This document shows positions 16,957 to 25,419 of a stretch of 64,000 nucleotides of DNA, one piece after another. The notes below the pieces were generated by a model. It made no database searches, was not told the DNA's origin, and saw nothing but the letters and a program-made list of their open reading frames with translations. The DNA comes from G965213525 sp965213525 (GTDB lineage Bacteria > Actinomycetota > Acidimicrobiia > Acidimicrobiales > Poriferisodalaceae). Made by a program: the position numbers and the translations under genes. Position 1 is the stretch's first letter; each line of letters opens with the position of its first letter. The stretch is from positions 1,054,001 to 1,118,000 of the forward strand of contig OZ243889.1 in assembly GCA_965213525.1 (NCBI GenBank), read 5' to 3'.

Positions 16957-18744
16957 ATGTTCGATCTGGTGCTGAGGGGCGGCACCGTCGTCGATGGCAC
17001 GGGCGCAGCTCGTCGCCGTGCCGACGTGGCCGTCGACGCCGGGCGCATCGTCGAGGTCGCCGAACCCGGCGAGGTGGGTGCCGCCCGCCGGGTCATCGAC
17101 GCCGAGGGGTGTCTCGTCACCCCCGGCTGGGTCGACATCCACACCCACTACGACGGACAGGCGACCTGGGACCCCGACCTGGCGCCGTCGTCGGTCAACG
17201 GGGTCACCTCGGTCGTGATGGGCAACTGCGGGGTCGGCTTCGCCCCGGCGCGACCCGATCGCCACGGCTGGCTCATCGAGCTGCTGGAGGGCGTCGAAGA
17301 CATCCCGGGCAGCGCCCTCGCCGAGGGGATGACCTGGGGGTGGGAGAGCTTCGAGGAGTACCTCGACGTGCTCGACCAGCGGCGCTTCACCGTCGACATC
17401 GGCACCCAGGTGCCCCACGCCGCGCTGCGCACCTACGTGATGGGCGAGCGCGGCGCCGACCACCTCGCGGTCGCCGACGCCGACGAGATCGCCGAGATGT
17501 CCCGGCTCACCGAGGCGGCGGTGCGCGCCGGCGCCCTCGGCGTGAGCACCTCGCGCACCTGGGTCCACCGCACCAGCGCCGGCACCCAGATCGGCACGCT
17601 GCGGGCCTCGACCGACGAGGTGCTCGGCATCGCCGATGCGCTGGGCCGAGCCGGCACCGGCGTCATCCAGCTGATCTCTGACGTCTACCAGTCCGCCGAC
17701 GACGACCTCGTGGCCGCCGAGCTCGAGCTGCTCGGACGCCTCGCCACCGGGGTGTCGCGCCCGCTCAGCTTCACGGTGCAACAGAACGACGAGACGCCGG
17801 ACCGCTATCGCGCGCTGCTCGATGCCATCGAGGGCTGGAACGCCGCCGGCGCCACCGTGCGGGCCCAGGTGGGCGTGCGGCCCATCGGCGTGCTCGTGGG
17901 GTTGTCCGCCACGGCCAACCCGCTGGCTCGCTGTGCGACCTACCGATCACTCGCCCACCTGCCGCTCGACCGGCGGGTCGTCGAGCTCGCCCGGCCCGAG
18001 GTGCGCGCCGCCATCTGCGACGAGCACGCGGCGATCCACCTGCGGGACTTCCCGGCGCTGATCCACGGTGGGTTCGAGCGCATGTTCCCCCTCACCGACC
18101 CGCCCGACTACGAGCCGACCCCCGAGTCGAGCGTGGCCGGACGGGCTCGGGCCGCCGGCACCGACTCCCGCCAGGAGCTGTACGACCACCTCCTCGCCGA
18201 CGGCGGCCGCCGCCTGCTGTACCTGCCGCTCATGAACTACGCCCGGGGCGACCTCTCGGACCTGCACGAGATGCTGAGCTCACCCCACGCGCTCATCGGG
18301 TTGTCCGACGCCGGCGCCCACTGCAACTCGATCTGTGACGGCACGTTCCCGACCACGGCGATCACCCACTGGACCCGTGACCGCCACCGCGGCCCCCGGC
18401 TGAGCGTCGAGCAGGTGGTGCACGCGCAGACCCAGCGCACCGCCGCCCACGTGGGGTGGCACGACAGGGGCGTGGTCGCCAAGGGTCACCTCGCCGATCT
18501 CAACGTCATCGACTACGAGCGCCTGGCGCTGTCGCCACCCCGACTCGTCGCCGATCTGCCCGCCGGTGGCACCCGGCTGCTCCAAGACGCCGACGGGTAC
18601 GTCGCCACCATCAAGGGCGGGGTGGTCGTCGCCGCCGAGGGCGAGCTCAGCGGGGACCGCCCCGGTCGTCTGCAGCGCGGGGCCCGGCCCCGGCCGGGGC
18701 GCACCGGCGACGCCCACGCCCCGGTCGCGGCGACGCCGACCTGA
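16957..18744 (+). CDS. N-acyl-D-amino-acid deacylase-like amidohydrolase (copy 2)
   Basis: A 595-residue paralog of the gene at 9025-10803 with the same architecture: LVLRGGTVVDGTGA, TPGWVDIHTHYDGQATWDPD (metal HxH), VTSVVMGNCGVGFAPARPD, a helical middle with EAAVRAGALGVSTSRTWVH, IGLSDAGAHCNSICDGTFPT (catalytic Asp), and VVAKGHLADLNVIDYERL. This copy keeps HTH where copy 1 has HCH. ATG 16957 follows GGGGGAGG at 5 nt. It sits between two WS/DGAT genes with gaps of 47 and 21 nt, so it is part of the lipid/acyl-amino-acid gene row. Hydrolysis of N-acyl amino acids or lipoamino acids in the cytoplasm is likely; the substrate is inferred. Confidence 0.85.
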   Translation: MFDLVLRGGTVVDGTGAARRRADVAVDAGRIVEVAEPGEVGAARRVIDAEGCLVTPGWVDIHTHYDGQATWDPDLAPSSVNGVTSVVMGNCGVGFAPARPDRHGWLIELLEGVEDIPGSALAEGMTWGWESFEEYLDVLDQRRFTVDIGTQVPHAALRTYVMGERGADHLAVADADEIAEMSRLTEAAVRAGALGVSTSRTWVHRTSAGTQIGTLRASTDEVLGIADALGRAGTGVIQLISDVYQSADDDLVAAELELLGRLATGVSRPLSFTVQQNDETPDRYRALLDAIEGWNAAGATVRAQVGVRPIGVLVGLSATANPLARCATYRSLAHLPLDRRVVELARPEVRAAICDEHAAIHLRDFPALIHGGFERMFPLTDPPDYEPTPESSVAGRARAAGTDSRQELYDHLLADGGRRLLYLPLMNYARGDLSDLHEMLSSPHALIGLSDAGAHCNSICDGTFPTTAITHWTRDRHRGPRLSVEQVVHAQTQRTAAHVGWHDRGVVAKGHLADLNVIDYERLALSPPRLVADLPAGGTRLLQDADGYVATIKGGVVVAAEGELSGDRPGRLQRGARPRPGRTGDAHAPVAATPT

Positions 18745-18765
18745 CGAGAGCCGGAAGGGACCGAG

Positions 18766-20343
18766 GTGGCCGGACGACGCGAGCGTGAGATGCGCTTCGC
18801 CGATCGCATGAGCGAGGCCGAAGCCCTCATGTGGAACATCGAGAAGGACCCCTGGTTCAACCCGAACGGGGCGATGGTCACGCTGCTCGACCGCCCCCTC
18901 GACGTCGAGGCGTTCCGGCGTCGCATCCGCCGAGCCGTCGCTGCGGTCCCCCGCCTGCGCCAACGGGTGCAGCCGAGCGCCGGGCGTCTCGTCCCACCGT
19001 CGTGGGTGCCGGCGGACGACCTCGATCTCGAATACCACGTCCGCCACCTGGCGCTGCCGCCACCCGGCAGCATCCGCCAGCTCATGGACCTGGCCGCCCT
19101 GCTGTACCAGGACCCCTTCGATCGCACCCGGCCGCTGTGGTCCTACACCGTGATCGACGGCGTCGAGGGCGGCCGCGGCGCCCTGGTGTCCAAGCTCCAC
19201 CACACCGTCGCCGACGGCGTCAGCGCCCTGCGCCTGTCCGAGCAGTACATGGAGCTCGAGCGCGACGCCCCGGTCCCCCACGACGTCGATCTCGAGGCCA
19301 TCGTCGCCGAGGCCGTCGCCCGCCACGTCGCCGGCCCCGGCTCTGGTACCGCACCCGACGGTGAGGACGGACGGCCCAGCGGCAGCGACCGAGCCAGCGG
19401 CCGCGGCGACGACGGCGTCGACCTCGACACCCCCCGGCGCGCCCTGTCGGCGACGGCCCGGGCGGCGACGGGGTTGCTGCGCTGGCAGGCCGGGGTCAAC
19501 CGGCGAGCCGCCGGCGAGGTCGCCATGTGGGGCGCGGACGTGCACCGGCCCGTCGAGCTGGGCGAGCAGACCCTGAGCTCGGTGCGCGCCACGCTCGACA
19601 GCGTCACCGGCCACGACGGCCAGACCGCCGGGTCGTCGCTGTGGTCGTCGCGCTCACGGCACCGTCACCTCGAGTCGTTGCGCCTCGATCTCGACGACGT
19701 CCGCCGGGCGGCGCACCGGGTGGGGGGCACGATCAACGACCTGTTCGTCACGGGGGCGGTGCTGGGAGCCGAGCGGTACCACCGCGACCGGGGCGTCGAT
19801 CTCGACCACCTGCGCGTGTCCTTCGTGATCAGCACCCGGACCGACCGCTCGGTGGGGGGCAACGACATCGCCCCCACGCCCTTCACCGTGGGCCTGCGCG
19901 ACGACCGGTCACCGGTGCAGCGCTTCGCCGACGTGCGAGATCACATGGCCGCCGCCCGCGACGACCAGACGAGCGTCGCCTCGCTCGGCACCGCGGCCCG
20001 GTTGGCGACGGTGCTGCCCACCTCGCTGCTGACCCGGCTGGCCCGTGAGCGCACCGCCACCATCGACTTCGCCACCTCCAACCTGCGGGGCGCGCCCGTG
20101 CCGGTGTTCATCTCGGGCGCCCTGGTCGAGCAGAACGTCGTGATGGGCCCGGTGGGCGGCACCGCCTTCAACGTGACGGCGATGTCCTTCGACGGATCCC
20201 TCGACCTCGGGTTCAACATCGACCCGGCGGCCGTCGATGACCCCGCCGGGTTGCGACGGGCCATGGAGACCGCCTACGGCGAGCTGATCGACGCCACCGA
20301 CGCCGCCGGCGCCGCCGACGCCGCCGGCGCGTCGCCCGGGTGA
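18766..20343 (+). CDS. WS/DGAT family O-acyltransferase
   Basis: A 525-residue wax-ester-synthase/DGAT with an intact active site: LVSKLHHTVADGVSALRLSE contains HHTVADG. Other marks are WNIEKDPWFNPNG near the N-terminus, QDPFDRTRPLWSYTVIDGV, GGTINDLFVTGAVLGAERYH, and NLRGAPVPVFISGALVEQ (family PLxG region). A low-complexity linker is near residues 185-225. It transfers acyl-CoA chains to alcohols or diacylglycerol, at the membrane or lipid-body surface. GTG 18766 is supported by GGAAGGGA upstream. It ends in an Ala-rich tail, and its stop overlaps the decarboxylase start (GTGA, 20340-20343). Confidence 0.85.
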   Translation: MAGRREREMRFADRMSEAEALMWNIEKDPWFNPNGAMVTLLDRPLDVEAFRRRIRRAVAAVPRLRQRVQPSAGRLVPPSWVPADDLDLEYHVRHLALPPPGSIRQLMDLAALLYQDPFDRTRPLWSYTVIDGVEGGRGALVSKLHHTVADGVSALRLSEQYMELERDAPVPHDVDLEAIVAEAVARHVAGPGSGTAPDGEDGRPSGSDRASGRGDDGVDLDTPRRALSATARAATGLLRWQAGVNRRAAGEVAMWGADVHRPVELGEQTLSSVRATLDSVTGHDGQTAGSSLWSSRSRHRHLESLRLDLDDVRRAAHRVGGTINDLFVTGAVLGAERYHRDRGVDLDHLRVSFVISTRTDRSVGGNDIAPTPFTVGLRDDRSPVQRFADVRDHMAAARDDQTSVASLGTAARLATVLPTSLLTRLARERTATIDFATSNLRGAPVPVFISGALVEQNVVMGPVGGTAFNVTAMSFDGSLDLGFNIDPAAVDDPAGLRRAMETAYGELIDATDAAGAADAAGASPG

Positions 20344-21767
20344 CCCCCGAGGAGTTCCGGGCGGCCGGTCACCGGCTCATCGACTGGATCGCCGATCATC
20401 GGGCGGGCATCGAGCAGCTGCCCGTGCGCTCCGGGGTCGAGCCCGGGTGGGTCAGGTCTCAGCTGGACGCCCCGCCCCCGGCGGCCCCTGACGCGCTGGA
20501 CGACCTGCTGGGCGATCTCGACCGGGTCGTGGTGCCGGGCCTCACCCACTTCCAGCACCCCAGCTTCTTCGGGTTCTTCCCCGCGAACGCCTCGCTCGCC
20601 TCGGTGCTGGGCGACCTCACCAGCGGCGGGCTCGGCGCGCTCGGCCTGAGCTGGGAGGCCGCGCCCGCCCTCACCGAGCTGGAGGAGGTCGTGTGCGCGT
20701 GGTTCGCCGCCATGGCCGGGCTTGGCGACCCGTGGCGCGGGACGATCTGTGACACGGCCTCGACGGCGACCCTGCTCGCCCTCATCGCCGCCCGGGAGGC
20801 GGCCACCTCGGCCGGCACGGGCGCCCCTGTGGTGGTGTGCAGCGACCAGGCCCACAGCTCGGTGGTCAAGGCCGCCCGCCTCGCCGGGTACGGCCACGAC
20901 GGCGTCGAGGTGCTGTGCCCCACCGGGGCCACGGGGTGGGCGCTCGACCCGTCGACGGTCGACGAGGCGCTGGCCCGGGCGGTGGCCACGGGGCATCGCC
21001 CGGCCGCGCTCGTGGCCACGATCGGGACGACGGGCACTACCGCCGTCGACCCGGTCGCCGAGCTCGTCCCCGTGGCCCGCCGCTACGACTGCTGGCTGCA
21101 CGTCGACGCCGCCATGGCCGGCTCGGCCGTGCTGTTGGAGGAGATGTCGCCGCTGTTCGCTGGTCTCGACGGGGCCGACTCGTTCTCGATGAACCCGCAC
21201 AAGTGGCTGGGCACCGCCTTTGACACGTCGTTGCTGTACGTGCGCCGACCCGAGCGGCTGACGTCGGTGATGTCGTCTGCGGCGTCGTACCTGCGGGCGC
21301 CCGACGGCGAGGTGGTGACCCAGTACCGGGACTGGGGGATCCCCCTCGGCCGTCGGTTCCGGGCGCTCAAGTTGTGGTTCCACCTGCGCCTGGACGGGCT
21401 CGACGCCATCAGGGCCCGGTTGCGGCGCGACCTCGCCCACGCCGAGTGGCTGGAGGCGGCGGTGCGGGGCGAACCGGGGTGGGAGGTGGTGGCGCCGCGG
21501 CGGTTGCAGACGGTGTGCGTGCGCCACGTGCCGGCGCGCCTGGGCGACAGCGACGCCGGTGCCGCCGCATCGCAGCTCGACGACCACACCCTCGGCTGGG
21601 TGGGCCACCTGAACGCCAGCGGCGCCGCCTACCTGACGCCCGCCCAGCTGGAGGGGCGCTGGATGGCTCGCGTGTCGATCGGCGCCGAGACCACCGAGCG
21701 GCGTCACGTCGAGGCGCTGTGGGCCGCGATGCGCGAGGCGGTGCGTGCGACGTCGGCGGCGTCGTGA
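20340..21767 (+). CDS. PLP-dependent group II decarboxylase (aromatic-L-amino-acid decarboxylase-like)
   Basis: A 475-residue fold-type I PLP decarboxylase of normal length. EFRAAGHRLIDWIADH opens as in AADC/tyrosine decarboxylases. THFQHPSFFGFFPANAS is the substrate loop, CSDQAHSSVVKAARLAG holds the PLP-stacking His, HVDAAMAGSAVL the PLP-contacting Asp, and SFSMNPHKWLGTAFDTS the Schiff-base Lys in NPHKW. It converts an aromatic L-amino acid to its amine and CO2; substrate choice is open. Start and stop overlap both neighbours by GTGA, placing it firmly between a WS/DGAT gene and pxpA, an unusual operon. Confidence 0.85.
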   Translation: MTPEEFRAAGHRLIDWIADHRAGIEQLPVRSGVEPGWVRSQLDAPPPAAPDALDDLLGDLDRVVVPGLTHFQHPSFFGFFPANASLASVLGDLTSGGLGALGLSWEAAPALTELEEVVCAWFAAMAGLGDPWRGTICDTASTATLLALIAAREAATSAGTGAPVVVCSDQAHSSVVKAARLAGYGHDGVEVLCPTGATGWALDPSTVDEALARAVATGHRPAALVATIGTTGTTAVDPVAELVPVARRYDCWLHVDAAMAGSAVLLEEMSPLFAGLDGADSFSMNPHKWLGTAFDTSLLYVRRPERLTSVMSSAASYLRAPDGEVVTQYRDWGIPLGRRFRALKLWFHLRLDGLDAIRARLRRDLAHAEWLEAAVRGEPGWEVVAPRRLQTVCVRHVPARLGDSDAGAAASQLDDHTLGWVGHLNASGAAYLTPAQLEGRWMARVSIGAETTERRHVEALWAAMREAVRATSAAS

Positions 21768-22594
21768 GCGCCGGCGGGCATGAACGGACCATCGACGTCA
21801 ACTGCGACCTCGGCGAGGGCTTCGGGGTCTGGCGCCTGACCGATGACGACGCCCTGCTCGACCTCGTCACCAGCGCCAACGTGGCCTGTGGGGCCCACGC
21901 CGGAGATCCGTCGACCATGCGCAGGGTGTGCTCGTCGGCGGCCGCCCGGGGCGTGGCGGTGGGCGCCCAGTTCGCCTACCCCGACCTGGCGGGGTTCGGG
22001 CGACGCTTCCTCGACATCGACCCGGGGGAGCTGACCGACGTCGTGATCCACCAGATCTGTGGTCTGGACGGGATCGCCCGCATCGAGGGCACCGCGGTGA
22101 CCTACGTCAAGCCCCACGGCGCGCTCTACCACGCGGTGGCGGTGGACGAGGCCCAGGCCGGGGCCGTCGTGCAGGCGACGGTGGCCGCCTCGGCGGCCGT
22201 GGGGCGCCAGCTCGTCGTGTTGGGAGCACCCGGGTCGGTGCTGTTGGAGCGGGCGGCGGCGGAGCGGCTCGACGTGGTGCCCGAGGGGTTCTGTGACCGG
22301 GGGTACGACGCCGACGGACATCTCGTCCCCCGTGGCGAGCCCGGGGCCATCATCGACGACCCGGCCACCGCGGCCCGGCGCGCCTGCCGCCTGGTCACCG
22401 AGGGAGTCCTGAGGGACGTCACGGGCCACGACGTCGCCGTCGGGGCGGCATCGTTGTGCGTGCACGGGGACACCCCCGGTGCGGTGGCGGTCGCCCGGGC
22501 CGTGCGCGACGAACTGCGCGCCGCCGGGATCAGGCTCGTCCCCTTCGCCCCACCTCCGGCGGCGCGCGCCGCAGACTGCGCTCGCTGGTCGTGA
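21764..22594 (+). CDS. pxpA: 5-oxoprolinase subunit A (LamB/YcsF family)
   Basis: A 276-residue PxpA. TIDVNCDLGEGFGVW is the defining N-terminal motif, then TSANVACGAHAGDPSTM, VGAQFAYPDLAGFGRR (family GAHPSYPD-like motif), YVKPHGALYH and SLCVHGDTPGAVAVAR. With PxpB and PxpC it hydrolyses 5-oxoproline (pyroglutamate) to glutamate using ATP in the cytoplasm. The frame is open upstream, but GTG 21764 is chosen because it overlaps the decarboxylase stop (GTGA) and lies just before the conserved motif. The PxpB-PxpC fusion follows after 10 nt. Confidence 0.9.
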   Translation: MSAGGHERTIDVNCDLGEGFGVWRLTDDDALLDLVTSANVACGAHAGDPSTMRRVCSSAAARGVAVGAQFAYPDLAGFGRRFLDIDPGELTDVVIHQICGLDGIARIEGTAVTYVKPHGALYHAVAVDEAQAGAVVQATVAASAAVGRQLVVLGAPGSVLLERAAAERLDVVPEGFCDRGYDADGHLVPRGEPGAIIDDPATAARRACRLVTEGVLRDVTGHDVAVGAASLCVHGDTPGAVAVARAVRDELRAAGIRLVPFAPPPAARAADCARWS

Positions 22595-22604
22595 CCGCCT
22601 CGCC

Positions 22605-24233
22605 GTGACGGGCGTGAGGCTGCTGGGGTGCGGACCGAGCGCGGTGCTCGTCGAGGTGTCTGCGGCCGCTGCGTCATCGCCGTCGGCGGCTGCGCTGCAC
22701 CGCTGGTTGTTGGATGACCCGCCCGACGGTGTCGTGGAGCTCGTCCCCGCCGAGCGCTCGGTCCTCGTGCGCTTCGACGCCGGTCGGACCGGCCCGGCGG
22801 CGGTGCGCCGCCACGTCGAGCGGGTCGCCTCCGAGAGCGCCACGCACCATCCGCACAGACCCCCACCGGCCGCTCGCACCGTCGAGGTGCCGGTCTGCTA
22901 CGACGGCCCCGACCTCGACGAGGTCGCCGCCGTGACGGCCTCGACGACCGCAGAGGTGATCGCCCGCCACCAGGCGCCGAGCTACACCTCGGCGTTCTGT
23001 GGCTTCAGCCCGGGGTTCGCCTACCTCACGGGGTTGGACCCCTCCTTGCACCTGCCCCGCCGCGACGAGCCCCGGACCACGGTGCCCGCCGGATCGGTGG
23101 CGATCGCCGCCGGGTACACCGCGGTGTACCCCCGCTCGTCGCCCGGGGGGTGGTGGCTGCTCGGGCGCACCGACCTCGACGTGTGGGACCTCGAGCGGGC
23201 GACCCTCGACCGGGCGGGGCCGGCGCTGCTCGCCCCGGGCACCGACGTCCGCTTCGTCCCCACGGGGCCGTCGGTCCCGCTCGCGCCGTCCCCGACGTCG
23301 CGCCAGACAGACGACTCCGACACCAGGCCCACCGTCGTTGACCCGCAGGGCTCGGGCACGGTGCTCACCGTGCTGTCGGCGCGCCCCGGGGCGACGGTGC
23401 AAGACCTCGGGCGGAGCGGCCACGCCTGGCTGGGGGTCGGGCGCAGCGGGGCCGTCGACCGGGGGTCGCTGCGCCTCGCCAACCGCCTGGTCGGCAACGC
23501 CGAGACCGCAGCGTGTCTGGAGGTCTTGCTTGGTGGCCTCGCGGTGACGTGCTCGTCGCCGGCCATGGTCGCCGTCACCGGCGCACCGAGCCCGCTGCTG
23601 CTCGACGGACGACCCGTCGCCGACGGGGCGCCGATCGTCGTGTCCGCCGGGGCGACCCTGGAGGTGGGCGCTCCCACGACGGGGTTGTGGACCTACCTGG
23701 CGGTGAGGGGCGGGGTCGACGTCGCCCCGGTCCTCGGCTCGCGGGCGACCGACACGCTCGGAGATCTCGGCCCCGTTCCGCTGCGGCGAGGTCACCGGCT
23801 GCCCGTGGGCGACGACCCGGGCACAGCTGTCGTCATCGACAGGGCCCCGATGACCGCACCGACGCCAGCACCGATCACGGTGCGGACCTGGCCCGGGCCC
23901 CGCCACGACGCGCTCGACGCCGCCGGTCACCGACAGCTGCACTCGACCTGGTGGCAGGTGGCGGCGGACTCGAACCGGGTGGGCGTGCGGCTCGAAGGTC
24001 CGCCGGTGCGCACCTCGAGGGGTGAGATGGCGAGCGAGGGCATCGTGCGGGGGGCGGTCCAACTCCCCGGCGGCGGCGCCCCGATCGTCAGCGGATCTGA
24101 CCATCCCACCACCGGCGGGTACCCGGTCGTGCTGGTCGTCGACGACGACGGGGTCGACGCCCTCGCCCAAGCCCGCCCCGGGCAGCGGGTCCAGCTGTCG
24201 GTTCCTCGCCCGCTTCCCCACGTCGCCACCTGA
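22605..24233 (+). CDS. 5-oxoprolinase subunits B and C, fused (KipI-KipA type)
   Basis: A 542-residue natural fusion. Residues ~1-220 are PxpB/KipI-like: PVCYDGPDLDEVA, YTSAFCGFSPGFAYLTGLD, TTVPAGSVAIAAGYTAVYP and GGWWLLGRT. Residues ~250-540 are PxpC/KipA-like: VLSARPGATVQDLGRSGHAW, GAVDRGSLRLANRLVGN, YLAVRGGVDVAPVLGS, RVGVRLEGPPV and SDHPTTGGYPVVLVV. Together with PxpA this completes an ATP-dependent 5-oxoprolinase. GTG 22605 is chosen because homology begins at once; GTG 22614 is an alternative. Fusion of the B and C subunits is known in some bacteria. A hairpin at 24283-24300 follows the gene. Confidence 0.9.
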   Translation: MTGVRLLGCGPSAVLVEVSAAAASSPSAAALHRWLLDDPPDGVVELVPAERSVLVRFDAGRTGPAAVRRHVERVASESATHHPHRPPPAARTVEVPVCYDGPDLDEVAAVTASTTAEVIARHQAPSYTSAFCGFSPGFAYLTGLDPSLHLPRRDEPRTTVPAGSVAIAAGYTAVYPRSSPGGWWLLGRTDLDVWDLERATLDRAGPALLAPGTDVRFVPTGPSVPLAPSPTSRQTDDSDTRPTVVDPQGSGTVLTVLSARPGATVQDLGRSGHAWLGVGRSGAVDRGSLRLANRLVGNAETAACLEVLLGGLAVTCSSPAMVAVTGAPSPLLLDGRPVADGAPIVVSAGATLEVGAPTTGLWTYLAVRGGVDVAPVLGSRATDTLGDLGPVPLRRGHRLPVGDDPGTAVVIDRAPMTAPTPAPITVRTWPGPRHDALDAAGHRQLHSTWWQVAADSNRVGVRLEGPPVRTSRGEMASEGIVRGAVQLPGGGAPIVSGSDHPTTGGYPVVLVVDDDGVDALAQARPGQRVQLSVPRPLPHVAT

Positions 24234-24282
24234 TCGCACCGCGCGCTCCCGGGGGCGGCCGTGCGCGTCGCCGGCACGCTCC

Positions 24283-24300
24283 GGTGACCCGACGGTCACC
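24283..24300. terminator. Hairpin between convergent pxpBC and exporter genes
   Basis: GGTGACC (24283-24289), loop CGAC, GGTCACC (24294-24300): a perfect 7-bp stem with no U tract, placed just before the minus-strand stop at 24304. It could end transcription from both sides. Confidence 0.45.
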
Positions 24301-24303
24301 TGG

Positions 24304-25326
24304 TCAGCCCGTGACGGTGAGCACCCCGAGCAGGCTGACCCCGGCCACGATGATCCACGCCGCCACCCCGAGCAGGAGGGGCCGAGGACCCAGGCGGCGG
24401 AGCCGGTCGAGTCGCACCCCGGTGCCGAGGCCTACCATCGCCGCGGCAAGGACGAGGCCCTCGGCCGTCTGCGCCCACGACAGCGCGTCGGCTGACACCG
24501 ACCCCGTGCTGCGGACGGCCACCGCGGCGAGGAAGCCGACGACGAACAGCGGCAGCAACGGGGGGCGCCCACCGACCGGGTGCGCAGCGGAGGTCCGGCG
24601 GCGCTGGAGGCTGACCCCGGTCACGAGCGGGGCCAGCAACGCCACCCGGGTGAGCTTGACGACCACGGCCGCGCTCACCGCCGTCGGGCCGGCGGTCGAG
24701 GCGGCGGCGACCACCTGGGCGACGTCGTGGGTGGCGGCGCCGACCCAGGCACCGAAGGTGGCGTCGTCGAAGCCGACCCAGCCCCCGACGAGGGGCAGCG
24801 TGACGATGGAGGCCGTGCCGAAGAGGGTGACCAGCCCGATGGCGGCGGCGACCTCCTCCTCGTCGGCTCGGGTCGTGCCGTCCACGGCGGCGATGGCCGA
24901 CGCCCCACAGATCGAGTAGCCGGTGGCGACCAGCAGCGACAGGTCTCGGCCGAGGCCCATGCGACGGCCCAGCCACTGGACGCCGGAGAACGTGGCGGCC
25001 ACCGTGGTGGCCACCACGGCCACACCGTCGACACCGAGCGCGCCGACGTCGCCGATCGACAGCCGCAGACCGAGCAGCACGACCCCCGCACGCAGCAGGC
25101 GCCGGCCGGCGAAGGCCAGTCCCGGCTGCAACCGGGCCGGGACACCGACGGTGTTGGCGATCACCGCCCCGACCGCCACGGCGACGACGAGCGTCGACAG
25201 GGCGGGGAACAACCCGGCGACTGCCCAGGCGAGGCCCGTGAGCCCGGCGACGGCCACCAGGCCCGGTGCGACCGCCCCGACCGCGCCGAGGCGCCCGGGG
25301 GGCGCCACGGCGGCGGTCAGGACCAT
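24304..25326 (-). CDS. YeiH-like putative sulfate exporter family transporter (UPF0324)
   Basis: A 340-residue integral membrane protein with about ten hydrophobic helices. Marks of the YeiH/UPF0324 family: LRAGVVLLGLRLSIGDVGAL, SLLVATGYSICGASAIAAV (the conserved ICGxSAI motif), FGAWVGAATHDVAQVVAA (THDVAQV), VVVKLTRVALLAPLV and AAMVGLGTGVRLDRLRRLG. The family is annotated as putative sulfate or sulfonate exporters, but the substrate is not firmly proven. Start: ATG 25326, with GTG 25329 as an alternative. It is divergent from a LysR gene with a perfect dyad between them, matching the YeiH-YeiE-type arrangement, so the regulator probably controls it. Confidence 0.85.
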   Translation of the reverse strand: MVLTAAVAPPGRLGAVGAVAPGLVAVAGLTGLAWAVAGLFPALSTLVVAVAVGAVIANTVGVPARLQPGLAFAGRRLLRAGVVLLGLRLSIGDVGALGVDGVAVVATTVAATFSGVQWLGRRMGLGRDLSLLVATGYSICGASAIAAVDGTTRADEEEVAAAIGLVTLFGTASIVTLPLVGGWVGFDDATFGAWVGAATHDVAQVVAAASTAGPTAVSAAVVVKLTRVALLAPLVTGVSLQRRRTSAAHPVGGRPPLLPLFVVGFLAAVAVRSTGSVSADALSWAQTAEGLVLAAAMVGLGTGVRLDRLRRLGPRPLLLGVAAWIIVAGVSLLGVLTVTG

Positions 25327-25380
25327 CACGTCCAGCCTCGGCGCAGCGGTGGTCGCCCGCCACGGCCCAGGACCCCATGA

Positions 25381-25403
25381 CCCCATCGACGGCGTCGATG
25401 GGG
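25381..25403. promoter_or_regulatory. LysR-type operator: perfect 10-3-10 palindrome with T-N11-A core
   Basis: CCCCATCGAC-GGC-GTCGATGGGG is a perfect inverted repeat between the divergent transporter and LysR genes. It contains T (25386)-N11-A (25398), the LTTR box. A wider partial symmetry extends to AGGACCCC (from 25369) and GGGGTCCT (to 25408). It lies directly upstream of the LysR gene's -10, as expected for an autoregulatory site that also controls the exporter. Confidence 0.8.
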
Positions 25404-25407
25404 GTCC

Positions 25408-25413
25408 TAGATT
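25408..25413 (+). promoter_or_regulatory. Putative -10 hexamer TAGATT of the LysR gene (leaderless)
   Basis: TAGATT is followed by 6 nt and then ATG 25420, so the transcript would begin at the A of the start codon. The operator dyad ends 4 nt upstream of it. Confidence 0.5.
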
Positions 25414-25419
25414 CATGCG

